59,156 bases of DNA from contig JALGVA010000008.1 in NCBI GenBank assembly GCA_029820295.1, forward strand, positions 1 through 59,156. Direction: 5' to 3'. This stretch comes from Candidatus Zipacnadia bacterium (GTDB taxonomy: Bacteria; Armatimonadota; Zipacnadia; Zipacnadales; UBA5352). A model generated the notes under the pieces. It saw only the letters and a list, made by a program, of their open reading frames with translations, did not search any database and had not been told where the DNA came from. The translations under genes and the position numbers were made by a program. Of the stretch, positions 52,358-59,156 are shown piece by piece. Every line of letters begins with the position of its first letter. The first letter of the stretch is position 1.

Positions 52358-54874
52358 CTAGCCCTCCGGCTCGCCCGGCTCATCGGGGAGACGGACCGCG
52401 CGTGCGTCGTCGAAGATCACCACATCGCCGGGGCCCTGGCCGGTGGCGGCGGGGAGCAGCACCGCCTGGCCGGCCCCGTCGGGCACGGTCGCCACCACCA
52501 TGAGCTGCTGCCAGCGGTCGGCCCCGCCCTCACCGTCCACGTGCAGGCCCGCCTCATTCGCGGTCCAGGCGCCCTCGGCGTCGCGCCAGCGTATCAGCAG
52601 GCGCGGGCTCTGCTCGCGGGAGCCGGTGCTGCGCGCCCAGATCGAGACGAACCAGCGCTCCCCCGGCGTCACCGGGATCGGCTGAATGAAGCAACCGTCG
52701 CGCGCGCCGGAGATGCGCACACACCGGGGCCCGCTCCTGCCACCCTCGGCCTCCCACGTCAGGCCCTCGTACGCCCCGTCGATCTCCCACTTCGACCACC
52801 CCGGCGGGGTGTTCGTCGCCACCCAGTCGAGGCCGGCGGGCGCCTCGCCATCGCCGGCCTCCTCGAAGCCCGGGTTGACGCACGCGTTGGGCGCATCCGG
52901 GTGCGTGGTCGCCCAGTGCATCGCGCGGACGGTGAAGCCCAGGCCCTGCGGCGCGCGCGCCACCAGGTCCTCGATCGCGGACGCGCCGACCTCGTCGCCG
53001 CGCGTGATCAGCGCCGCAAAGGCCTGCGCCGGAGCGCTCTGCAGGTAGGTGCGCCACGAGGCCAGCCGCTGGGGGCGGGGGCCGAGGATGCGGGTGTAGA
53101 TGCCCGACAGCAGCTCATCGTCGCGGATCGACTCCCAGACGCGCTCGCGCCGCGCGGCGGCGTCGAGGAACTCGCCCAGCACGCCGGCCAGCTCGTCGGC
53201 CGGAACCGTCGCAGAGCCGCCCAGTGCATGCACACGCCGCGCGAGCCAGTACTCCTCGAGCATGGCATCGGCCAGCCGGAAGCCCCGGGAGACGAAGTTG
53301 ACGCGGGCGGCATAGGGCTCGGTGTCCCGAACCAGCCGCCACGCCTCCCCCAGCGCCTCCCGGCAGGCCTCCAGGTCGGCCGGCTGCCACAGGTCGAGCT
53401 GCTGGATCACGCTGCTCAGCCCCTCGAACCAGCGGCCCGGGCGCTCCGTCATCATGACCGCTTCGAGCCGGTCATAGAAGCGCTCCATGGGGGCGCTGGC
53501 CGGCCCGAAGAAGCCGTCGTAGAACTCGCCGAGCACCGCGTCGGCGTCCTGCCGCGGGTCCCACATGAGCTTCGCGCGCAGGTACATCTGCGGCCCCGCA
53601 TACCACCACGTGGGGAAGGCTTCGTTGGTCACCGCAACCGCACCGATCTCGTCGTAGAAGCGCAGGGAATCGGCCATCAGATGCGGATACACGCGCGGCA
53701 TGGTCCAGGTCAGGCCGGTGTAGTCGTAGGTCCCGAACGCCCCCGCCGCCTCGGCCCACGCGCGGGCGAACTCCTGGTCCGCCCGCCGGTAGGCCGGGTC
53801 ATGCCACTGGCCGACGTCCTGGGTGATCACCACCAGCACGTTGTCCGGCAGCTCGACATTGACCGGCGGCGCCTCGACCTTGCTGTAGGCGATGCAGCTT
53901 ACGTACCTGTCCGGATGGGTCTCGGCGATGCCCTCGGCCACCTGCCTGACGAAGGTGAAGTAGCGGTCGGAGAGCATCGGGCGCCCCCGGAAGGTCGCGC
54001 CGGGGATATCAAGGGCCGTGCAGCGGTCGCACTGGCAGAACTCGCCGCTGTCGTTCATGCCCACCGAGAAGAAGTTCGCCTCGGGGTGCTCGGAGAACCA
54101 GCGCCGCCCGGCCTCGATGGTCAGGCGCACCACCTCGGGGTTGCTGGTGCACGGCTGCCAGTTCTGCGCGTGGTCGGTCTCCGGGATGCGCCGCACGCCG
54201 TTGATGAGCGGGAAGTACTCGGGATGCGTCTCGCCATAGACGCTCGCCGGGAAGATGGTATACAGATTGTGCGAGTAGCGGTTGAAGGGCACGTTCAGGT
54301 CATGGCTGGTGATGCGCACCCGCCGGCGCCAGGCCTCGCCCTCGCCGAGGATCGACGCGTCAATGCCGTGGTTGCGCCGATTGACGAAGCGCGGCTCCAC
54401 GCGCCGGTTCATCGCCGGGATGGTGACCGTCGGCAGATCGGGGACGTTCTCCCCCAGCTCGGTGGGGATGAACCAGCGCACGCCCAGCTCTTCGAGCAGC
54501 CAGTAGACCGCGTTGAGCGTGCCCTCGGGCACGTTCCCCGCCAGTACCAGTCGGTCGCCCGCGCACTCGACCACGAAGCCGTCGAAGGCCAGTGAGGCCA
54601 GCTCGGCCTGCGCCGCCCACGCCCTGTCGGGCGCGCCCAGCACCACCAGCGACCCGTCCGCGGATGGCTCCGCGACGACCGGCAGCGTCGCCCCGGACAT
54701 CCTGCCCAGGTACAGGTTCAGCTCCTCGGCGGCCAGCGCGGTCGTCTCGTCCGGGTCTGCCGGCATGATCCGCGCGGCCGGCTCACCGTCGCGGACGAGC
54801 GTCAGTTGGGCCGCGGCCGGCCCGGCGGCGGCCGACAGCACCAGCGCGGCGAGTGCGATGTGTTTGAGGATCAT
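52358..54874 (-). CDS. Secreted DUF4838-type protein
   Basis: 838 residues from ATG 54874 (GGGGAGGCG eight bases upstream; signal peptide MILKHIALAALVLSAAAGPAA). Residues 25-150 look like the GH20 domain-2-like fold that precedes many glycosidases (AAEELNLYLGRMSGATLPVV, GTLNAVYWLLEELGVRWF). The DUF4838 domain follows at 180-500 (NRYSHNLYTIFPASVYGETH, PEYFPLINGVRR, FSVGMNDSGEFCQCDRC, TYDYTGLTWTMPRVYPHLM). Residues 660-838 are a carbohydrate-binding jelly roll (VNPGFEEAGDGEAPAGLDW). These proteins are thought to be alpha-glucuronidase- or hexosaminidase-related. It lies 92 bases from the next gene. Confidence 0.85.
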   Translation of the reverse strand: MILKHIALAALVLSAAAGPAAAQLTLVRDGEPAARIMPADPDETTALAAEELNLYLGRMSGATLPVVAEPSADGSLVVLGAPDRAWAAQAELASLAFDGFVVECAGDRLVLAGNVPEGTLNAVYWLLEELGVRWFIPTELGENVPDLPTVTIPAMNRRVEPRFVNRRNHGIDASILGEGEAWRRRVRITSHDLNVPFNRYSHNLYTIFPASVYGETHPEYFPLINGVRRIPETDHAQNWQPCTSNPEVVRLTIEAGRRWFSEHPEANFFSVGMNDSGEFCQCDRCTALDIPGATFRGRPMLSDRYFTFVRQVAEGIAETHPDRYVSCIAYSKVEAPPVNVELPDNVLVVITQDVGQWHDPAYRRADQEFARAWAEAAGAFGTYDYTGLTWTMPRVYPHLMADSLRFYDEIGAVAVTNEAFPTWWYAGPQMYLRAKLMWDPRQDADAVLGEFYDGFFGPASAPMERFYDRLEAVMMTERPGRWFEGLSSVIQQLDLWQPADLEACREALGEAWRLVRDTEPYAARVNFVSRGFRLADAMLEEYWLARRVHALGGSATVPADELAGVLGEFLDAAARRERVWESIRDDELLSGIYTRILGPRPQRLASWRTYLQSAPAQAFAALITRGDEVGASAIEDLVARAPQGLGFTVRAMHWATTHPDAPNACVNPGFEEAGDGEAPAGLDWVATNTPPGWSKWEIDGAYEGLTWEAEGGRSGPRCVRISGARDGCFIQPIPVTPGERWFVSIWARSTGSREQSPRLLIRWRDAEGAWTANEAGLHVDGEGGADRWQQLMVVATVPDGAGQAVLLPAATGQGPGDVVIFDDARAVRLPDEPGEPEG

Positions 54875-55171
54875 GATCGTGCGCCTCCCCGAGACCAGGT
54901 TGAGCGCCACGCCCTGCGCACGAGGCTTCTCCGCCCCGGCGTGGGCACCTGCGCGTGCGGTAGCGTCTGGTTGCGAGGAAGCCCCGGTGGGGAACCGCCC
55001 ACGGCCCGGCATGCCCGGCGCGCCGGGTCCACCGGTGGCGGCTGCGCACACAGGACCGGCGTGGCGGGCGAGCGAAGTGCGCGCCGTGGCGGCATCTGCG
55101 CGGGGAGTGAAGAAGCCGCGAGGCCCTGGTCAACGTGCCCCGAACTGCGCTGAGGCCCTTGACCGGGTCGA

Positions 55172-57529
55172 TCAGGGCCCTCCGCCCAATCGCACGATCT
55201 GGTAGGCGACCCTGTTGCGCCGGCGGTCGTAGTCGGCCAGGTCCCAGCCATTGGGAATGTTGAAGCTGCCGCCGACCGTGCCCGCGCCCGAGGAGTCCGT
55301 CGCCGTCTCCTCCCACCGGCACTCGATGTAGCGGTTACGCGCGCGAAGCTGCTCCATGTCGAGGCTGGAGGCCAGCCCGGTCAGCACCGCCCGGGCCTGC
55401 TGCGCGCGCTCGTGCCGTCCGTCCGCCTCGGCCCGCTCAATGGCGTGCTCGAGGGTCTGCAGGTAACGCAGGTCGTCCACGCCTTCGCGGATGCACTCCC
55501 ACATCAGCGACGGGCCGCCCGGGATGTCCGCATGGGGCGTCTCCGGGTAGCGGTACATCATGTCGGTGTAGCTGCCATCGAGGCAGTTGAGTGGATTGCC
55601 GGCGGCCTGCTGGTACTGCCAGAGCAACTGGCCCGTCACCTGCTCGCGCCACACGAACACCCCGTAGGCGAGCCGCATCGTGGGCAGCTCCGGGAAGAAG
55701 GCGGCGTCGTTGATGTTGTATGACCACAGCTCCTTGCCCCACTCGGCGACCTGCTGCTTCATGTTCCCCCACCACCAGCCATCCGGCTCGAACCAGATCG
55801 GCCTGGTGGAAAAGCGCTGGGTGAAGATGTCGATGAAGGGCAAAGCGCGTTCCAGCGCGTGCTTCAGCCGTGGGTCGTCCGTGGAGAAGGGGATGTGATC
55901 CACCTCGACGGCGCCGCCCGCATCCTTGATGAGCCGCGACTCGACCGCCCACCGCTCGATGTACGCGGCGTTGGGGCGGTGTCCGTAGGATCCCGGCTCA
56001 TCGACGGGCTGGAACACGATGCCCGGCCAGTTGCGCCGGTCGGACTGCTGCAGCACTGACCGGATGACCTGGCGGTAGAGATCCTCGAACTGCGCCGACC
56101 CCACCTCCGCCTGCTCGCCGCACCAGGCCCAGATGTCACCGTCCATCAGCCACAGCAGCGGGCGGGGGAAGCCCGCCTCGCGGTATGCCTCCATGACCTG
56201 CTCGAAGCGGCTCGTGCCGTCGAAGCGTACCCGCGCCACGCCGTCCGCCAGGTCGATGGTCCCGTTCAGGCCGCCGCAGTAGCCGAGGGTCGTCATGCCG
56301 TGACCGCGCATGTCGGCGAAGCGATCCCGCAACCATGCGCCATCGGCCGTCGCCGACCAGAGCTGATCGTACATGCCCAGCGAGACGCCCTGCACCTCGC
56401 GCAGCTCGAAGGGATGGACGCGCAGGATGAGAGCCAGCGGCGAGGGTGCGGCGTCCTGCGGCGCGACGGTGATGGTGCCGGCGTACTCGCCCGCAGGCGT
56501 GTCCGGCGGCACATGGATCGTCAGCCAGAACTGCTGAGTGCGTCCTGCCGGGACCTCGACCTCTGATACGGCCTCCAGCAGCGTCGGCGCGCGCATGTAG
56601 ACGCTTCCGCGGAAGCTCGTGCGCAGGTTGCGGCAGGCCACGGCGGCAACGTCGATGGCGCCGTTGCCGATGGCGCCCGCGCCGCCGGTCAGATCGCTCA
56701 CGCTGACCCGGACGGGCCCCAGATCGCGGAACGCGTGCACGGAGAAGGTTACAGGCTCGTACTCACCGCGGGCGGCGGCCACACGCAGCTCCGACACCAC
56801 GTCCGCGGCCGCCGGTATGGCGTCCGGGAAGACGAGGTCCAGGTAGGGCCGGGCGGTGATCACGTAGCCGCGGCCGTCGTCGCCCGCCGGCGTCCCTGGC
56901 TGCTCCGGCACGTGCTCGAGTTCGACCATGCCCTCGGGCACGGCGTCCCGAGTCCTCGACCACTCCTCCCACACATCGAACAGCGGCTCCCGGCGTACGC
57001 GCTCCGGATCAACCGCCACGCCCGGCTGATCCGCGGCGACGGGCACGAACTTGAGATAGTTGAAGTACACGATGCGCCCGATGCCGCGCATCAGGATCGT
57101 CTGGTCCGTGAGGTCCACGTCCGTGGCCCACAGGATCTCGCGGTTGGTGTGCACCGTCTCGGTGCCCATCGCCGGCGTGATGGTGTGCGCCAGCTCCTCG
57201 CCGCTCAGCTTGAGCTGCAGGCCCGAGAGATGGTCGATCTCGCGCAGATTGACATAGAGGTTGTAGTGGCCGCGAAGCCCCGGGGTGATAGTCAGATCGG
57301 GACACGTGCCGCCGGCCGGAGCCAGCAACAGGTAGTCGCCGCGCGCCGCGAAGGCGGCCCTGCGCTGGAACCACCTCCCCGGCGCAGCGGTCGTGGACAG
57401 CGCTGAGGCGGGCTTGAAGTACGAGGTATCACCGGCGGTGATGTAGATCGCGGCCTCCTGCTGAGCGAACGTGGCGGCAGTCATCACCATGGCCAGCAAC
57501 ATCCCGGGGATGACGGCATACCGGCGCAT
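55172..57529 (-). CDS. Secreted DUF4091 (GH123-like) glycosidase
   Basis: 785 residues. The start is ATG 57529 (AGGAGG upstream); signal peptide MRRYAVIPGMLLAMVMTAATFA. Residues 240-390 carry the N-terminal sandwich of GH123-like proteins (ARGEYEPVTFSVHAFRDLG, TLLEAVSEVEVPAGRTQQFW, VPPDTPAGEYAGTITV). The barrel follows (GMTTLGYCGGLNGTIDLADG, PLLWLMDGDIWAW, IVFQPVDEPGSYGHRP with the conserved DEP, VEVDHIPFSTDD). The DUF4091 end is recognisable as REGVDDLRYLQTLEHAIERA. The likely role is cleavage of amino-sugar-containing or related glycans. The 297-base gap to the next gene (54875-55171) contains only a 14-bp GC palindrome at 55014-55027. Confidence 0.87.
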   Translation of the reverse strand: MRRYAVIPGMLLAMVMTAATFAQQEAAIYITAGDTSYFKPASALSTTAAPGRWFQRRAAFAARGDYLLLAPAGGTCPDLTITPGLRGHYNLYVNLREIDHLSGLQLKLSGEELAHTITPAMGTETVHTNREILWATDVDLTDQTILMRGIGRIVYFNYLKFVPVAADQPGVAVDPERVRREPLFDVWEEWSRTRDAVPEGMVELEHVPEQPGTPAGDDGRGYVITARPYLDLVFPDAIPAAADVVSELRVAAARGEYEPVTFSVHAFRDLGPVRVSVSDLTGGAGAIGNGAIDVAAVACRNLRTSFRGSVYMRAPTLLEAVSEVEVPAGRTQQFWLTIHVPPDTPAGEYAGTITVAPQDAAPSPLALILRVHPFELREVQGVSLGMYDQLWSATADGAWLRDRFADMRGHGMTTLGYCGGLNGTIDLADGVARVRFDGTSRFEQVMEAYREAGFPRPLLWLMDGDIWAWCGEQAEVGSAQFEDLYRQVIRSVLQQSDRRNWPGIVFQPVDEPGSYGHRPNAAYIERWAVESRLIKDAGGAVEVDHIPFSTDDPRLKHALERALPFIDIFTQRFSTRPIWFEPDGWWWGNMKQQVAEWGKELWSYNINDAAFFPELPTMRLAYGVFVWREQVTGQLLWQYQQAAGNPLNCLDGSYTDMMYRYPETPHADIPGGPSLMWECIREGVDDLRYLQTLEHAIERAEADGRHERAQQARAVLTGLASSLDMEQLRARNRYIECRWEETATDSSGAGTVGGSFNIPNGWDLADYDRRRNRVAYQIVRLGGGP

Positions 57530-57541
57530 GAGCGTCCTCCT

Positions 57542-57647
57542 GTCGTGTCGGACCGGGCCCGCGGGGGCCACCGATGTTGACCACGTCTCCGCTTCTGTTC
57601 GAGCGCGACTGCTCCAACACCTTGCGCGTTCGTTACTCCGACACGAC
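57542..57647. repeat. 11-bp inverted repeat in divergent intergenic region
   Basis: GTCGTGTCGGA (57542-57552) and TCCGACACGAC (57637-57647) are exact reverse complements 84 bases apart. They sit in the 273-base gap between the divergent DUF4091 and Gfo/Idh/MocA genes. They could be paired operators; the gap shows no convincing -35/-10 pair. Confidence 0.4.
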
Positions 57648-57802
57648 GCCGGCTTTCAGGCGGCCGATCGCGGCCTCCGGGCGCAACAGCGGTGTCCGGT
57701 CGGCGAAGGTCCGGCAGGAGTCGGCGACGCGAGGGCGGAAGTCCGCCCCGGCGGCGCGCCGTATGACCGCCGTGCCCGATCCCGGGAGCAGGAGGTGCCC
57801 TG

Positions 57803-58941
57803 ATGGCACTCAGAGTTGGAGTCGTCGGGCTCTACCGAGGCGCCGGACCGGCGGCCGTGTTCGCCCACCACAGGGAGTGCGAGCTGTACGCCGTCGCGGA
57901 CCACAACCTCGACAAGGCGCAGGCCATGGCCGCGACCCTCGGCGCAGCGCACGCCGTCGAGAGCCTTGAGCAGCTCCTCGAGCTTGACCTCGACGCAATC
58001 TACATCGCCACGCCGCTGCCGCTGCATGCCGAGCAGTCGATCGCCTGCCTCGATGCGGGCAAGCACTGCTTCTGCGAGGTGCCGGCAGTCTACAGCCTCG
58101 AGGAGGCGCGCGCGCTGGTCGCCGCCGTCAGGCGCAGCAGCGCCAGCTACGCCTTCGCTGAGAACATGGCCTACTTCCCGTGGGTGCAGACCTACCGGCA
58201 GATCGTGGAGGGCGGGGAGCTGGGCGAGATCATCTACGCCGAGTGTGAGTACGTGCATCCATACGAGCAGGGGATGGTGCGCCAGGCCGACAGCGTTGGG
58301 GGGAAGAAGGGCGAGCTGACCTGGCGCGCCGGCATGCCCCCGATCGTCTACTGTACCCATGACCTGGGGCCGCTGCTGCAGATGCTGCACGATCGGTGCG
58401 TGACGGCGGTCGGCATGCACACCGGCAACCGCCGCCGGCCCGACATCGGATGCATCGACATGGAGGTGGGCCTGTTCAAGACCGCGGGTGACGTCACGAT
58501 CAAGGTGCTGTGCAGCTTCTCAGTCGCCAAGGAGCCCCCGCACCACTGGGCGTGCATCTACGGCACCCGGGGCCATCTCGAGTCATCGCGCAGCGGCAGC
58601 GTCGTGACCGCGAGCCCCCATCAGCTCTACCGTGAGCGCTACGACAAGCTCAGCGGGCCGATGCGCTTTGATGTGGATGCCAACCACCCCGGCGCGCCGC
58701 CGGAGGCCTTCGCCGGCGGGCATGGCAGCAGTGAGTACTACATGGTCGATGAGTTCGTGCGCAGCATCATCGATGACACCGACCCGCCCATCGACGTCTA
58801 CGAGGCGCTCGACATGACTCTGCCCGGACTGTGCGCTCACCGGTCCGCGCAGCAGGATAGCGCGCCCGTCGAGGTGCCCGACACCGGTCCGCGCAGCAGG
58901 ATAGCGCGCCCGTCGAGGTGCCCGACCCCAGGGAGTGGTAG
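57803..58941 (+). pseudogene. Gfo/Idh/MocA oxidoreductase frameshifted by a 44-bp duplication
   Basis: ATG 57803 follows AGGAGGTG. The start MALRVGVVGLYRGAG, AIYIATPLPLHAEQS and the EVP variant of EKP (CFCEVPAVYSLEEA) identify the family; GMPPIVYCTHDLGPLLQML is the second-domain motif. The last residues read SAQQDSAPVEVPD and would then continue PREW and stop at 58939-58941. An exact 44-base tandem duplication just before this point shifts the frame, and the shifted frame stays open to the window end. Without the duplication the protein would be about 364 residues. It may be a recent mutation or an assembly artefact; up to the repeat the gene looks intact, so a protein with an altered tail is possible. 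Confidence 0.75.
58839..58926. repeat. Exact 44-bp tandem duplication
   Basis: 58839-58882 and 58883-58926 are identical over 44 bases. As 44 is not a multiple of three, the copy changes the reading frame of the oxidoreductase gene. The rest of the window end (58942-59156) shows no convincing gene. Confidence 0.9.
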
Positions 58942-59156
58942 TCGGGCCGGGCGGCCGTCGGGAGGAGTCGACGGCGATCACGCGCTACTTCCGAAGCATC
59001 CGTCGCACCGAGCCGGCGGTCTGCGGCCGGAGCGCGACGAGCCCGCGCGTAGCACGTCCGACGCAACTCAGTCGCCGGACGGTGCGCTCTGCCCCTGCCG
59101 ACCTTACCGCCTCCCCTCCTCAGCTCTACCCTCCTGCCGCCCAGAGCAGTGTCGGC

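Noticed and set aside
55014-55027. 14-bp GC palindrome as a terminator
   Set aside because: No T-tract on either side and too short to be convincing in this base composition.
1-59156. CRISPR arrays, tRNA or rRNA genes, prophage
   Set aside because: No regular repeat-spacer units, cloverleaf sequences, rRNA motifs or phage structural genes were seen on reading.

Overview
The window is 59 kb of very GC-rich bacterial DNA with dense coding, good Shine-Dalgarno sites, ATGA/GTGA gene overlaps and a few clear sigma-70-type promoters. The mix of genes (many secreted DUF4091/DUF4838/DUF6259-type and heparinase-like enzymes, non-lysosomal-ceramidase-like and DUF3604/PHP proteins, Gfo/Idh/MocA oxidoreductases) resembles uncultured polysaccharide degraders such as Armatimonadota or PVC-group lineages. 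That placement is inference from gene content; the window has no rRNA or other marker that fixes it.

Layout. (1) 0-11.5 kb, plus strand: a secreted beta-rich protein, pyrK-pyrD, a six-hairpin glycosidase-like protein, a DUF4139-type surface protein, a PHP/DUF3604 protein, a cupin, a PpiC-type lipoprotein, an IscU-like scaffold and a DUF58 protein. (2) 11.5-12.5 kb: mobile-element and repeat debris. (3) 12.5-16.4 kb, minus strand: a secreted glycoside-hydrolase-like protein and a ceramidase-like hydrolase. (4) 16.7-28.2 kb, minus strand: one tightly packed 14-gene operon encoding a eukaryote-like ubiquitin-type conjugation system. (5) 28.5-29.9 kb: a divergent SorC-type regulator. (6) 30-59 kb: a sugar/polysaccharide catabolic island of very large secreted enzymes plus cytoplasmic sialidase-fold, CocE-type, sugar-isomerase-like, DJ-1 and Gfo/Idh/MocA proteins. 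This island contains several truncated genes.

The outstanding feature is region 4. In transcription order it encodes: a RING-like zinc protein; E1-like ThiF protein; E2-like protein; small helical protein; ubiquitin-like beta-grasp protein (no GG end); JAMM/JAB peptidase; helical plus OB-like protein; AAA ATPase of proteasomal/CDC48 type; degenerate ClpA/B-like protein; a second ubiquitin-like protein ending GGGGV; a second E2-like protein; a second JAMM/JAB peptidase; a second E1-like protein; a small unknown protein. I read this as two complete conjugation/deconjugation modules flanking an unfoldase module. It is transcribed from a near-consensus promoter (TTGACT-17-TATAAT) that diverges from the SorC-type regulator's own promoter (TTGACA-17-TAGACT). 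Bacterial E1/E2/RING/JAB/Ubl operons are known from comparative genomics. I do not recognise this duplicated, ATPase-centred arrangement with the proteasome-type ATPase apparently split into two genes.

Other points of note: an exact 44-bp tandem duplication that frameshifts the end of a Gfo/Idh/MocA gene; a head-to-head junction of two truncated genes at about 48.5 kb; intergenic heptanucleotide repeats; and a perfect 15-bp all-GC hairpin inside the ubiquitin-like operon.
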